Below are positions 49,873-60,100 of a DNA stretch of 60,898 bases, one piece after another. The notes below the pieces were generated by a model. The model did no database searches and had not been told where the DNA came from. It worked only from the letters and a program-made list of their open reading frames with translations. The stretch spans positions 1 to 60,898 of the IMG/VR virus record IMGVR_UViG_3300047462_000110, one strand, 5' to 3'. Origin of the DNA: a virus. The position numbers and the translations under genes are program-made. Every line of letters starts with the position of its first letter. Positions within the stretch are counted from its first letter, which is position 1.

Positions 49873-50130
49873 ATGAAAACCTTGCACGGAAATGCAGTGG
49901 TGCGCACAGCTAAGTGGTGCAGTTTACGTGCAGTCGGTTCCCGGCCCGTTCTCGCTGGGCCATTGCTGCCCGATCTGGAAGCCCTGATCGGCGCGTGCAA
50001 CCGCATCGGCCTGCTGCCGCCTCCCAAGCCGCAGCGCGATCACCCGGCCGTGATCGCGCTGGCCTGGTGCGCCGTGCCGGTCACCGGCTGGGCCGCGTTC
50101 ATCGTTGTGGCCGGTCTGATCGGGTGGTAG
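49873..50130 (+). CDS. Possible small membrane protein
   Basis: 85 residues from ATG 49873. The end is a hydrophobic helix (LAWCAVPVTGWAAFIVVAGL). It spans the right arm repeat, so the coding potential may be accidental. No family recognised. Confidence 0.3.
   Translation: MKTLHGNAVVRTAKWCSLRAVGSRPVLAGPLLPDLEALIGACNRIGLLPPPKPQRDHPAVIALAWCAVPVTGWAAFIVVAGLIGW
49916..49933. repeat. 18-bp direct repeat, right copy (candidate arm site)
   Basis: Second copy of GGTGCAGTTTACGTGCAG, on the far side of the tRNA-like core. Confidence 0.55.
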
Positions 50131-50253
50131 ATCACCGCGGCCGGGTCGTATGCGGGATCGTGCGCCCGGCAACTCATCACGCGCTTTTGAACACACAAAC
50201 CGTTGCGCGTTCGCCGCTATTCCGGCAAGGTTATGTTGCCTGGATGGAGGCAC

Positions 50254-50283
50254 GGGGCGCGGTAGGGATGGCTACCGCGCCCC
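50254..50283. terminator. Strong 12-bp hairpin between int region and lysin
   Basis: GGGGCGCGGTAG, loop GGATGG, CTACCGCGCCCC. A perfect GC-rich stem between the rightward integration region and the end of the leftward late block; it is placed to stop transcription from either side. It lacks a T-run, so it may need Rho or act as a barrier. Confidence 0.6.
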
Positions 50284-50289
50284 ACTTAC

Positions 50290-50847
50290 CTACATCGCCA
50301 CCTGCATAGGTGCCTGCCAGGACAGCGCGGTGGTTTCGTCGCCCTGGATGCGCCGATCCCACCCGCGCTGAAACAGGCTGGCGCTGGGCAGGGCGTCCAC
50401 AAACTCTTTATGTGCGCAAGTCAGATTACAGATAAGCCCGCGCACGTCGTTCACGCCCTGCACCCGCCGTATCGTGTCTGGGTCCATCCGAAAATCTTCG
50501 GGCAGCGCCATGGCGCGCTTGAGCAGACGCGCCGCCCAGCCGGGACCCGAGCCGAAACCAATCTCAAACAGAATGAGATCGACACCCACGGGCATCTGGT
50601 CGCCATGCACGGGACACCAAATCCAAGCATGGATGATATCCGACAACTCGCTCAATGGCGCGTTCTGAAAGTCTGCCACGCTGGGCACGCCCAACCCATG
50701 TTGTTGGCGCCAAGCAGAAAAATTGGAGAACAACAGGCCCATCCGCGTGCCGCCGCCAGCGTCCCCCATGGTCACGTGGTATGGCTGGCCGTCATTGGCC
50801 GGCTGCCAAGCCACGCCCAGGCAACGTTCGTAACCAGCTTCGCTCAT
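50290..50847 (-). CDS. Endolysin, GH108-like with C-terminal peptidoglycan-binding region
   Basis: 185 residues. GYERCLGVAWQPANDGQPYH with GDAGGGTRMGLLF lines up with the GH108 opening (HEGG...DPGGATNFG). IIHAWIWCPVHGDQMPVGVD and LILFEIGFGSGPGWAARLLK continue the family, and VNDVRGLICNLTCAHKEF with FQRGWDRRI matches the PG_binding_3 end. The position of the usual catalytic Glu of the EGG triad appears to be Asp (NDGQ). Last gene of the late block, as expected for a lysin. Confidence 0.7.
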   Translation of the reverse strand: MSEAGYERCLGVAWQPANDGQPYHVTMGDAGGGTRMGLLFSNFSAWRQQHGLGVPSVADFQNAPLSELSDIIHAWIWCPVHGDQMPVGVDLILFEIGFGSGPGWAARLLKRAMALPEDFRMDPDTIRRVQGVNDVRGLICNLTCAHKEFVDALPSASLFQRGWDRRIQGDETTALSWQAPMQVAM

Positions 50848-50856
50848 GTCGCGCTC

Positions 50857-51777
50857 CTATTTCGAAAAAATCGTTACACTGACGGTGCTTGCCGTCGTGA
50901 TCGTGGTGGTGTCGCTGTCCGCAAAGCTGCCGGCTGTCACGTCGTAGGCAATGCCGGTGCCCATGACGATGCCGACATCCGTGGAATAAATCGCCGTCCC
51001 GCCGGCGGCGACGGGGATGGTGGCGACGATGCCGGTGGCGCTGCCGACGGTGGGCGCGGCCGCCAGGTTATAGAGGCGGAAATACACCGTGCCGCTGCCG
51101 CCGTTGCTCACGATCCAGGAATAGACCTGGCCGGCGCTGGTCTTGATGCTGGTGGCCATGGCGCTGCTGGCGGCGTTGATGGCCCTGGTCTGCGAGAAGC
51201 CGGAGCTGGCGCTGGCCACGATGGTGGCTGCCTGGGTGCCGCCATTCGGGTGGATATAAAGCTGCCCGGTCGCGTCGCATTGCACGGCGCCCTGGTAGCC
51301 GCTGGTGAAGGCCGGCTGGCTGGAATTATAGGCGCAGCCTAGCATGATCATCTTGGTGGCCGTGGCGGCCGCCGGCGCCACGGGCGCCACCATTGCGTCC
51401 AGGTTGATTTCGCTGACCGGCTGCGTGGCTTGGAAAAACGCGCCGCTCACCGGCACCGGATTGCTACCACTCACCCCCACCAGGTTGCCGCCGACATTGA
51501 TGCCGAGATAATCCGCGCTGGTCGGCACGCTGCTGCCCGTGGCGCTGGCCGCGGCGTTCCCGCCGCCGCCACCACCGGAACAACCCGTGATGCAGTTCAC
51601 TTCTGGATACCCAGAGCTGTCGATGGGCCAAGGGTTCCAGCCGCCGGACGGCGCCTGCACTTCCGGCCGCATATGGCTGGCCGGCGCGGTGTTGCCCGTC
51701 GATGGGGGCGCGGCAAACGCCACCGCGTTGCCCAGCCAAAGCGCCGCAACAAGCGCCGCGCGAACCGTATTTTTCAA
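50857..51777 (-). CDS. Secreted protein downstream of the tailspike (TTG start)
   Basis: 306 residues from TTG 51777, which overlaps the tailspike TGA (TTGA) and has GGAGG five bases upstream. This start gives a textbook signal peptide (NTVRAALVAALWLGNAVAFA, cleaved before APP). The mature protein is beta-rich with Thr/Ser/Ala repeats and a CITGCSGGGGGG stretch, ending in sheet-like sequence, like an appendage or capping protein. A longer frame reaching 52110 is a shadow of the tailspike gene. Confidence 0.6.
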   Translation of the reverse strand: MKNTVRAALVAALWLGNAVAFAAPPSTGNTAPASHMRPEVQAPSGGWNPWPIDSSGYPEVNCITGCSGGGGGGNAAASATGSSVPTSADYLGINVGGNLVGVSGSNPVPVSGAFFQATQPVSEINLDAMVAPVAPAAATATKMIMLGCAYNSSQPAFTSGYQGAVQCDATGQLYIHPNGGTQAATIVASASSGFSQTRAINAASSAMATSIKTSAGQVYSWIVSNGGSGTVYFRLYNLAAAPTVGSATGIVATIPVAAGGTAIYSTDVGIVMGTGIAYDVTAGSFADSDTTTITTASTVSVTIFSK

Positions 51778-54700
51778 CCCTGCCTCCACTGATTTGTGCT
51801 TTCCAAGGTAAATCGTGCAGTTGCGCCGCTCGCCAACGAAACGGCCGCGTTTGTCGATCCACTCTCGATGGCTGCACCGGATGGCGGATACACCAGCAGC
51901 GCATTGGCGCCGCGGTTGAACACCACAATTTCCGACCCGATGCCGAGGCCGATGGGAAAAACCGGGGCGCCCGTTTGCGCGGGCAGCACGGTACCGGTGC
52001 CAGATGCTACCGTCGCAAAGGTGTTCACCTGCCCGGTGATCACGTAGGCGGTTGCTTGGTTTGTGCCTGTAGCCGTCAGGGCGGCCGCCACCACCCGATT
52101 GGTGGACCAACCGAACGTAATGCTGCCGGTATCGGTCGGGTCTTCCAGCGGCGTGGCCGGCGTGTTCACGCTGCCCACAAACCCGGAAACGCCAATCAGA
52201 ATATTGCCGCTGCTGGCATTGCGCATAATGCCATAGGGCGCCGACGTGCTTACGTCAGAAAATACCCGGTAATTCGACACGTAGATTTCATAGGCATTCG
52301 CGCTGCTGAAATTCTCGAACTTGATGCCCGAGGCAGGGCCGGGATTATCCCGGTAATAACTCTCGCAATCTACGATCTCAACCCGGCCACCGAAGCCGTT
52401 GAACTCCATCGGCGCGCCATTGAAACGGGAAACAACACAGCCATGTAGCCGCACATAGGCAGCGGAATCAAACAAAAACCCGCGCTGGTAATAAGGTGTG
52501 TTCGCCAAGAGACCATCGCCACGCGCCCAGCAATTCCGGTATTCCTGACGGTTGTTCGGCCCTGTGTTCGGCGTGGAAACCAGAAAGCCGTTTTCCTGAA
52601 ACTCCATGGCCGAGCAGCCAAGATAGAGCGTGGTCGAAAGATATGCAGGCTGCCCGCTGGGCGGCGATGGCGTTCCCAGATTGGAATACCCATCAACATA
52701 GCCATTCACGCACCCAACTGCCTCGCACCCGGAATATTGCGTGTTGTAGCCCCGGTTCTGAAACCCTATGCTCGCCGACACATTGCGGTTGGCGTGGTTG
52801 GTATAGTCCACCCGGCAATTCTCAAACCGGCCCTCGTAGCAGCCCCAGTGCGTGTCGAACCCCGCATTGTAGCCGTCCCGCACCGAACTGCCATACACCA
52901 GGAACGAGCGCGGATTGCCGCGCACCTGCAACGGCATAAAGCTGTAGCCGCCCCAATACACGTTGGTGGTGAAAGCATGTCGCACACCCTTCGCAATCAC
53001 CTTCACCCGCGCGCCGGTATCCGGGCCACCCAGCTCGACGCCATAGCCATACGCGCCTTCGCTCAGGTTCGCGTCGTTCGGCAGGTAGCTCACGCGCAAA
53101 TCGTAATCGCCCTGCCAACACCCAAGGCTTTGCAGAAACCGCGTCCACCCCGTCTTGCACGTCACGTTCTTTACGGACGGCTCAATGCAGTTGCCCAGAA
53201 TGATGCAGGGCAGGCGGTTGGCAGTGCCGATTGGCGTCTCGACATTCGATCCTGCCGGCACGTCGAACGTCAGCCCGTCAATGATCGTCTTGCACGCAGT
53301 CAGCAGATTGATTTGCGGAGACGTGGCGTAAGTATCCACGATCTTTTCGGCAATCGCCACCACAGCCGCGCCGCTGCACACGCCATAGGTGCTGCCGCCC
53401 ACTTGAAGGTTTTCGCCGCTGGTAAACGCCGCCGACACGCTGGAAAGCACGATGTATCCCGCCGTCCCGCCGCTCGATCCAACCGACACGGAGCGAATTA
53501 CGCCCGTGGCGCGGCTGCTGGCGCCAGTCACCGTCTGGTCTTCCGCAAAGGCCCCGCTGCCGCTGCTGAACGGAATGCATATGCCCTGCACCCGCACGAG
53601 CTGGCCCTGCCACACCTGCAACACGCCAGAGCCGCCGTTGATCACGCTGGCCAGCGCCCAGGGGTAATTATCCTGGCTGTTCAGGCTGTAGATTTGCCCC
53701 GCTGAAATGCTGGGCAGCGTGCCGCCGGCAATGCCCTGCAACACCCAGGTTTGCACCGCCTCATCCACGAAAGCGTTGCCGCTCACCGTGCCGAGAAGGA
53801 TAGATGTCACGCCGCTGAGGGAAATGTTTGCGCCAGGCGTGCGAGTCACGGTCAGCGGCGTGCCGGCCTGCTGCCATATCAGCGTGCCTTCGCCCACCAT
53901 CCACAAATCGGCGGTGTCGCTGATGGTCCAATTCACCAGATACCGCCCCGCCGGCACGTAGATGGGGCAAGCATATTGGTTCGCCAGCGTCCTGGCCGTG
54001 GTGAACGCGCTGGTGCTGTCCGTGCTGTCGCTGCTGATCGCGCCGCACCACAGCACATTGATCGAAAACCGCTCGTCGATCGCGCGCAGCCATCGCCCAG
54101 CGCCGCTGATGCTATAAGGCGCCACGGTCATAATGCCGTCATGCGTGGCCGTGCTCGCGGCATTCCACTTGAACGTGCCGCCACCAATGGGCGTTACGTT
54201 CGATCCGTAATTGCCAACGAACGCGGCGTTGCCGTCCGTCAGGTACGTGTAAGGCACAGCACGAAGCTGCGCGATGGTGCTAACCGCAACCAAGCCGGTT
54301 GAGCCGCCAAACGATTCTTGCCGCCACTGGTTTGCGCTTTCCAGCGTGAATATGGCGGTGGTGCCGGGTGTGACGGATACGGAGCCGTTCACCGACACCT
54401 GCTCAATGGCGCCGCCCGACTGCGGATACACCAGCAGCGCGTTGGCCCCGCGGTTGAAAATCACAATCTCGGTGCCCGGCGCCAGCGCCGCCGGCAGAAT
54501 GGCGCCCGTGCCAGACGCCACCGTGCTGAACGTGCTGACCTGCGTGGTGATTGCGTAAGCCGTACCCTGGTTCGTGCCCGTCGCGGTCAGCCCACCCACA
54601 ACCGTGCGGGCGAAATAATCGAACATATTGAGGCGGTTGTTGAAGCCGATGGGCGCGCCGTTCTGCGTGCCAATCGTCGGATATGTCTGCACACCGGTGC

Positions 54701-56123
54701 CGGCCGGCGTCAGCACCAGGTTATCCGTGGCCCCCTGGATCGACCGCAAATACAGCAGCAGCGTGCTATCCGGCCCATACCAGGCGAAAGACCGTTTGCT
54801 CGCAATGCCGGATGGCGCCGCTGACGAAGCCCGACCGCGTGTATAAATCTGGTTGCCGGCCGTGATGCCGCTACCGTCGATGATCGCGGTGGCATCGCTC
54901 AGGCTGGTGGAGTTCAACTCCCTTGCCATCAGCCCCGCGGTGCCGTTCGAGCCGATGATGTTTATGGCGGTCGCCATATTGGCAAACCGGCAATCGCTGA
55001 TGATGCAACCCGACGAATTGACCGCCGCTTGAAACTGGATGGCGATGTCGGCACCACCCGAGCCGCCGTTGAAATTGCAGCCGGAAATCGTGAAGTTCGA
55101 CGTGTCGGTAAAATCGAACATGACGGCAACCGAATTGCCGCCATAATTGCGCGTGATGTCGCACCCCGTCACCGAACCCAGGGTCAGGAACGCGCACTGC
55201 ACCGTGCCCGCGCCCGTGTTCAACTCGCTATCGTCTATCCACAGGCCCAGCAGCGAAGTCTTGCCGGACGTGTAGCCCGTCCATCCGCTTTGCGTGGTTT
55301 GCACCAATACGCGGCCCAGGCCCACCACCACGGCATTGACGATATACAGCCCCTCGCAATACCCGGTCTGGATCACCAGCGAGAGGCCGTAATAAGCCTG
55401 GATGCGCCCGATTTGCGTGTCGATGGCGCCGTTGATCTCGATGCAGCACGCGCCCGAGGCGCCATAATCGTTTGGCGGCCCGAACCACGACAGGTCATGC
55501 AATTGCGCTGACCATGTGCCGTTCAGGATCACCCCGCGCAAGAAAGTCTGCGGGTAAGGCGTCTGCCCGTTCTGCGTGTTCGGATAGCCGAAAAACTCGA
55601 CGCCCTGAATTTCCGTGGTCACATAGCCAAAGCTGGTGCTGGTCGGATAGGTGATGCGGATTGCGCCGGCCGTCTGCCCCAGGCTGCTTTCCGCGTAGAT
55701 CGACAAATCCCGGAACAGCGTTTTGTAGGTCAGATTTCCGGGCGCACAATCGAACACGATATTCTGGTGCTGCGCATGAATGCGCGTCACGCCGCGGCCC
55801 GCCCCCACCACCGCAATGGCAATGCCCTCGATCAAAATGGTGGAGCTGAGAATGTAATCGCCGGGGGGGATAAGGATCGCCCCGCCAGGCGTGGTCAGGC
55901 TTGCGATGGCAGCATTGAACGCGGCAGTGCTGTCGTTTACGCCGGTCGGATCAGCGCCAAAGCTGACCACGGATATGCCCAGCCCACCATCCCCGCCGCC
56001 GCCGCCGCCGCCCTCGAACAGCGTGGTGAAATTGGCATTGGTTTTGGTAAAGCCGGTGTAAACCGTGTCGGCCGTGGGGTCGTTGGGGTAGCCGCCGACA
56101 TTGATAACTTGCTGAACGTTCAC
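51774..56123 (-). CDS. Tailspike / tail-fibre protein with two pectate-lyase-like domains
   Basis: 1,449 residues. Residues about 48-110 (ISVVSFGADPTGVNDSTAAF, then NAAIASLTTPGGAILIPPGD) are the start of a pectate-lyase-3 beta-helix. A second helix begins near residue 690 (GAISSDSTDSTSAFTTARTL, then YVPAGRYLVNWTI). A beta module with VASGTGAILPAALAPGTEIV and IFNRGANALLVYPQSGGAI occurs near residue 530 and again at the C-terminus. It is likely the host-receptor-binding spike that may degrade surface polysaccharide. The N-terminal 40 residues (VINVGGYPNDPTADTVYTGF) look like the virion anchor. Confidence 0.8.
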   Translation of the reverse strand: MNVQQVINVGGYPNDPTADTVYTGFTKTNANFTTLFEGGGGGGGDGGLGISVVSFGADPTGVNDSTAAFNAAIASLTTPGGAILIPPGDYILSSTILIEGIAIAVVGAGRGVTRIHAQHQNIVFDCAPGNLTYKTLFRDLSIYAESSLGQTAGAIRITYPTSTSFGYVTTEIQGVEFFGYPNTQNGQTPYPQTFLRGVILNGTWSAQLHDLSWFGPPNDYGASGACCIEINGAIDTQIGRIQAYYGLSLVIQTGYCEGLYIVNAVVVGLGRVLVQTTQSGWTGYTSGKTSLLGLWIDDSELNTGAGTVQCAFLTLGSVTGCDITRNYGGNSVAVMFDFTDTSNFTISGCNFNGGSGGADIAIQFQAAVNSSGCIISDCRFANMATAINIIGSNGTAGLMARELNSTSLSDATAIIDGSGITAGNQIYTRGRASSAAPSGIASKRSFAWYGPDSTLLLYLRSIQGATDNLVLTPAGTGVQTYPTIGTQNGAPIGFNNRLNMFDYFARTVVGGLTATGTNQGTAYAITTQVSTFSTVASGTGAILPAALAPGTEIVIFNRGANALLVYPQSGGAIEQVSVNGSVSVTPGTTAIFTLESANQWRQESFGGSTGLVAVSTIAQLRAVPYTYLTDGNAAFVGNYGSNVTPIGGGTFKWNAASTATHDGIMTVAPYSISGAGRWLRAIDERFSINVLWCGAISSDSTDSTSAFTTARTLANQYACPIYVPAGRYLVNWTISDTADLWMVGEGTLIWQQAGTPLTVTRTPGANISLSGVTSILLGTVSGNAFVDEAVQTWVLQGIAGGTLPSISAGQIYSLNSQDNYPWALASVINGGSGVLQVWQGQLVRVQGICIPFSSGSGAFAEDQTVTGASSRATGVIRSVSVGSSGGTAGYIVLSSVSAAFTSGENLQVGGSTYGVCSGAAVVAIAEKIVDTYATSPQINLLTACKTIIDGLTFDVPAGSNVETPIGTANRLPCIILGNCIEPSVKNVTCKTGWTRFLQSLGCWQGDYDLRVSYLPNDANLSEGAYGYGVELGGPDTGARVKVIAKGVRHAFTTNVYWGGYSFMPLQVRGNPRSFLVYGSSVRDGYNAGFDTHWGCYEGRFENCRVDYTNHANRNVSASIGFQNRGYNTQYSGCEAVGCVNGYVDGYSNLGTPSPPSGQPAYLSTTLYLGCSAMEFQENGFLVSTPNTGPNNRQEYRNCWARGDGLLANTPYYQRGFLFDSAAYVRLHGCVVSRFNGAPMEFNGFGGRVEIVDCESYYRDNPGPASGIKFENFSSANAYEIYVSNYRVFSDVSTSAPYGIMRNASSGNILIGVSGFVGSVNTPATPLEDPTDTGSITFGWSTNRVVAAALTATGTNQATAYVITGQVNTFATVASGTGTVLPAQTGAPVFPIGLGIGSEIVVFNRGANALLVYPPSGAAIESGSTNAAVSLASGATARFTLESTNQWRQG

Positions 56124-56135
56124 CCCAGCAACGCC

Positions 56136-56429
56136 TTACGCGCCCGCGCTGGTTTCGTAAGCCACGATGGCAGCCACGGCGGCATTCAGCGCCGTCAGGT
56201 CGTTGGGCGATTGCGACTGCTGCCAAGCCGTCAGCGCGGTTTGTGCTGCCACCAGCAGACCCTTCAATTGCGCCGCCTCGGTTGGCGTCGTTTTGGGATT
56301 TGCCAGCTTGGCCGCCACAAAAGCCACAGCCACGTCATAGCCGGTGGTTTCCAGCGCCATATTCGTTGGCGTGTTCGCACACCCGGCCAGCGCCAGCACC
56401 AGCACGCCAACAATGATTTTGCGCGTCAT
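56136..56429 (-). CDS. Lipoprotein (possible outer spanin or virion lipoprotein)
   Basis: 97 residues with a signal and lipobox LALAGC (Cys at residue 17). The mature part is a helix-rich Ala/Thr/Gln sequence. It is encoded beside the tailspike and two hydrophobic proteins; a role in lysis (o-spanin) or in the virion is possible. Confidence 0.6.
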   Translation of the reverse strand: MTRKIIVGVLVLALAGCANTPTNMALETTGYDVAVAFVAAKLANPKTTPTEAAQLKGLLVAAQTALTAWQQSQSPNDLTALNAAVAAIVAYETSAGA

Positions 56430-56441
56430 GGCAGCGATTCC

Positions 56442-56651
56442 CTATGCTTTCGGTGCGTTCTTGGCGTTGCCCACGTTCAGGGCCAGCCAGTTCATCACCG
56501 TCCAAACCGGCACCAGGGGGCCGGAAGCCGGCGCCGGCACAGCGGCCGTGATGGCGGCGGAAACAAGGCCGGCAGCGCCGACATAGGGGATAGCCGGCCC
56601 AAGCACGGGCACGGTGTTCACCAGGGTCGTGAGCAGGTTCAGCAGGTCCAT
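56442..56651 (-). CDS. Hydrophobic holin-like protein
   Basis: 69 residues from ATG 56651. The first 40 residues are hydrophobic with PVLGPAIPYVGAAGLVSAAI, and the second hydrophobic segment is VPVWTVMNWLAL. Two membrane segments fit a holin. Clustered with another one-helix membrane protein and a lipoprotein. Confidence 0.45.
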   Translation of the reverse strand: MDLLNLLTTLVNTVPVLGPAIPYVGAAGLVSAAITAAVPAPASGPLVPVWTVMNWLALNVGNAKNAPKA

Positions 56652-56662
56652 GGTCGTAACTC

Positions 56663-56911
56663 CTATTTGTGATGCCACTCGTTGATCGATCCCAGGCCGT
56701 TATAGGCCAGCGCCGCCAGCGCCCCGAGGAAAGCGACTATCCAGAACAAAGCTTTGCCGAGCCGGCCCAGGCCGGAGTAGTTCTTGGCAATGCTGCGCAG
56801 CGTTGCCACTTCTTCCGCGCTCAAATCCCGCAAGTGCGGCGGTATCAGCGGCGCCGGGTCAGGCTTTACCATCGTCCAGTCTCCCATCGCCCCCGCGATA
56901 GTCGCACTCAT
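56663..56911 (-). CDS. Single-helix membrane protein, holin candidate
   Basis: 82 residues from ATG 56911. The N-terminal half is cytoplasmic-like (MSATIAGAMGDWTMVKPDP, then SAEEVATLRSIAKN), followed by one membrane helix (LFWIVAFLGALAALAYNGLG). Coupled to the upstream small gene by ATGA. Either this or the gene downstream could be the holin. Confidence 0.5.
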   Translation of the reverse strand: MSATIAGAMGDWTMVKPDPAPLIPPHLRDLSAEEVATLRSIAKNYSGLGRLGKALFWIVAFLGALAALAYNGLGSINEWHHK

Positions 56912-57096
56912 GTCGGGCACTCCATTGTAACCGTTTTGACGAGAACGCGGTTCTGAAACGTTAGCAAGCGGCCTGCGCTACCGTCCGTTTCTGCTTCACA
57001 CATCCACATGAAATGCCCCGATTCAACGCAGCCGCCGCAATAGGCGGCCGGATTGTGGCCAAAGCTCCGGGCGGGGCGCCCGCGATCAGATGGCAT
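56908..57096 (-). CDS. Small zinc-knuckle-like protein
   Basis: 62 residues from ATG 57096 (the only normal start). YCGGCVESGHFMWMC is a C-x2-C-x4-H-x3-C zinc knuckle; the rest is beta-rich. A longer version would need a rare ATT start. Lies 71 bp after the polyvalent gene. Confidence 0.5.
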   Translation of the reverse strand: MPSDRGRPARSFGHNPAAYCGGCVESGHFMWMCEAETDGSAGRLLTFQNRVLVKTVTMECPT

Positions 57097-57167
57097 GCAG
57101 CAGCGCCGGGGCGGCGCCACGCTTCGTCTATACCCGAAACCGGGCCAGTGCGGCAATCAGGACGTCG

Positions 57168-60100
57168 CTACGGCGCCCAGTCTGGCAGTTGCACGCCCAC
57201 CCGCCCCTGCTCTTTGGCCCGCCGCCGGAATGCCGATTTGTTTTGCTTCGCCTGCCAGGCCGCGCCACGCTCGGGATGCGTGATCAAGGCTGGCGCCTGC
57301 ACGAAGCCAAAGAAGTTCGCCACCTGATCCAGCGGCGACAAGCCTTGTTCCTGCGATCTTACCGCAGAGCGCACCGCAAGCGGCGTTGCTTCGTTCAGCA
57401 GATAGTTCAGGTAGCTTTGAATCACGTGGTCGCGCTGCGGATCATGTATGATCCCGCCATAGTAATCGTGGTTGCTGATCAACTCGCCGGCCATGCCGAC
57501 GAGCGGATGCGCTTTGTTTTCGAGCGTTTGCATGGGATCATGCACGTAATCGACCACATCCTTGATGTAGCTGGGGATCGATAAGCGCCCTCCCTTGCCG
57601 TCAGGCGGATAGAAATAATCCTTTAGAGATTGCGGGGCCGCACCGGTGATCATGTATGTTATCACCGCGCCCAGCGGCATGATCACGGTCGGCATCGCCA
57701 AGGCATAGGCCATGCGGTGGGTCAGGTCGGCCGGCTTGCGCTGCATCACGTTGGCAAGCTGCGCCACCGTATCTACGCCGGCCCCGCCCAGCTCGCGCAC
57801 CGTGCCCAGGTTCCAGCCCACCGACCGGGTTGTGATGAAGGCCAAATCCTTCATCGTCTTGTTCCAGAACAGATTGTCGTACACCAACTGGCCCATGCGG
57901 TTATCGACCGAGTCCCACGCTTTCGTCATGGCGTCGGCCGTCTGTTCCGGGGTCGCGTCGGGGTTCGCTTGCGCCCAGTCATGTGCCATATCATAGAACA
58001 CGCCCAGCTTCGCGCGCGGCACGTACAGATCCATCAGCGGTTGCGCCATCGTCTCAATGGTGCGCCCGGCCAGATGCAGCGGCGCCATCAGGGGCGATTT
58101 GCGCACCGTCGCCGCAATCTCGCGGAACACATGCCCGTTCGTGAAATCCCCCAGGTTGCGCACGAACGAACCAGATGCCTCGGCACGAAGGATTTGCTGC
58201 TGCGCCACACGGGCGCCGCCCGCCATCGCCAAGTCGGCAATCTTGCGCAGTTCGGGCGTTGCTGCCTCGGGATACAGAATGGCTTGGCGCAACGCCGATC
58301 CACGCCGCACCGTCTGCGCGGCCGTCGCCAACTGGCCCACGCCCGGCGTGGCCCCGGCCACCACATTGCCGGCACCCTTCACCACATCGCCGCGAGCAAT
58401 CTGCTTATAGCCCAGCGCCACCCTGGAAATGGCGCAGTCCAACGTCACGAAGATGGCATGAAAGGCAGATAGCCCGAGCTGCAACTGATTCAGCGCGTTA
58501 CCGCTGGCCCGGATCGCATCATAGATCGGCTGGCCACCCCAGCCCTTCGACGTGTAATTATTGAAGATGCGCGCGGCGTTTTCGTCGGCCCAGTAGGAGC
58601 CGTATGTGGTGCGCCCCCCTTTGTCCGTCACGGTCGGTTTGAAGCCCTGGTCGTTCAGTTCCACCATGCCCGCGGCGCGGGCGTCGCCTTCTTTGCCCAC
58701 AGGCACCCAATGCGCGATGCCTTGCCGCTGCATGTCATCGATCATGCGCGTGCCGTGATACATCTTCTGCATTTCGCGCAGCTTGATCATGGCCAGGTCA
58801 ATGGGGTTGCTGCTCACCGGCACCAGGCCGGCCCTCATGCCGTCTTCCTGCGTCTCGAAACTGCGGGGTTCCAGAAACGCCCCACTGCCTTGGACAGGCG
58901 ATTTGCTGGCGCCCGCGGCCGCGGCCCGCTGTTTCGGGTCGGCGGTCGCATCGGCCGGCCGGCCCTGCACCCATTCCTTGTAATTGGCCCAAATGTGCGG
59001 GGCGTAGTTTGCTATGGTCTGTTCCAGATAGCCCTTGCCGAGCGACTGGATGAGTTTGGCCCAGCTATCATAGCTGGCGCGCAGCAGGTCGCTGATGGCC
59101 TGTAGCTCCGGCGTCGGCTGGCGCTCGCCTTTTTCCATGCGCGCGGTGAAGGCGTACTGCTCCTCCACCGGCAGAGCGTTCATGGCATCGCGCAGGTCGG
59201 ACAAATCGGCCACCGTGCGGGCATAGCTCGCCGCCAGCCGGGCCGCGTTTCTCCGCACCACATGCTCAGTCGGTTTCGCGCCGGCCAGGCTGGTGGGCGA
59301 GAATATGGCCTTGGCGTTGTTGGCAATGGCGCGGATTTTGGACGCGCCCGCCCTGCTCGGCGTGGTCAGCGCCAAGTGCAGGTTTTGCACGTTACGCTTC
59401 CGCTCAGCAGGGTCGCGCCCATCGCCACGAAGCGAGAAAAGTGGCAACCCGTCTTGCGTCACCGCGGCGCGCATGGCTGGGGTTATATCGAATGAATGAG
59501 TTTCAAATACCTCATGACCTCGTATTTCCTGATTCACACGATCCGCAAGCGCGTAGGCATCGTCGTGTGAATACCTGCCCTTCTCATTGTAATCCTCGCC
59601 TCTCCCATTAACAACTCGATACGATCCATCTTCGCCTGCTTTGAACGGGTGAAAGTAATCGATTGGGTCGTTATACAATCCTTTTGAAACTTTTGAACTC
59701 TTTACTTGCGCCCCATACTTTCCGATCAGCTTTTGCGTTTCCTTCGGCAAAATCTCGTCGTAGAACCCCTTCATGCCCTCGCCACCGAGCTTAAGGTCTA
59801 TACCAGTTAATTGCTTCTGGTGTGATCTGCCACCTGGTAAGGGTCGCTCCTGCTGAGCAAGCAGTTTTTGCGCGGTTTCTTTTCCGATAAGTTTGGGTAG
59901 GCGATCCGGTGTCGCATCGGAAAAAGAATGTATCAACTTACCGCTATAGCCAAAGGCATGAAGTTCGTTTGTGGTTGGGATGTAGTCCAATCGGCCAACT
60001 TGTTTGGAAAGTTTATATCGATCGACCTGCACCTGCCCTGGCTCCCACGCCACGCGGTCAAAATTATTGTCCACAGCCCATTTTATCAGCCGCTTCATGG

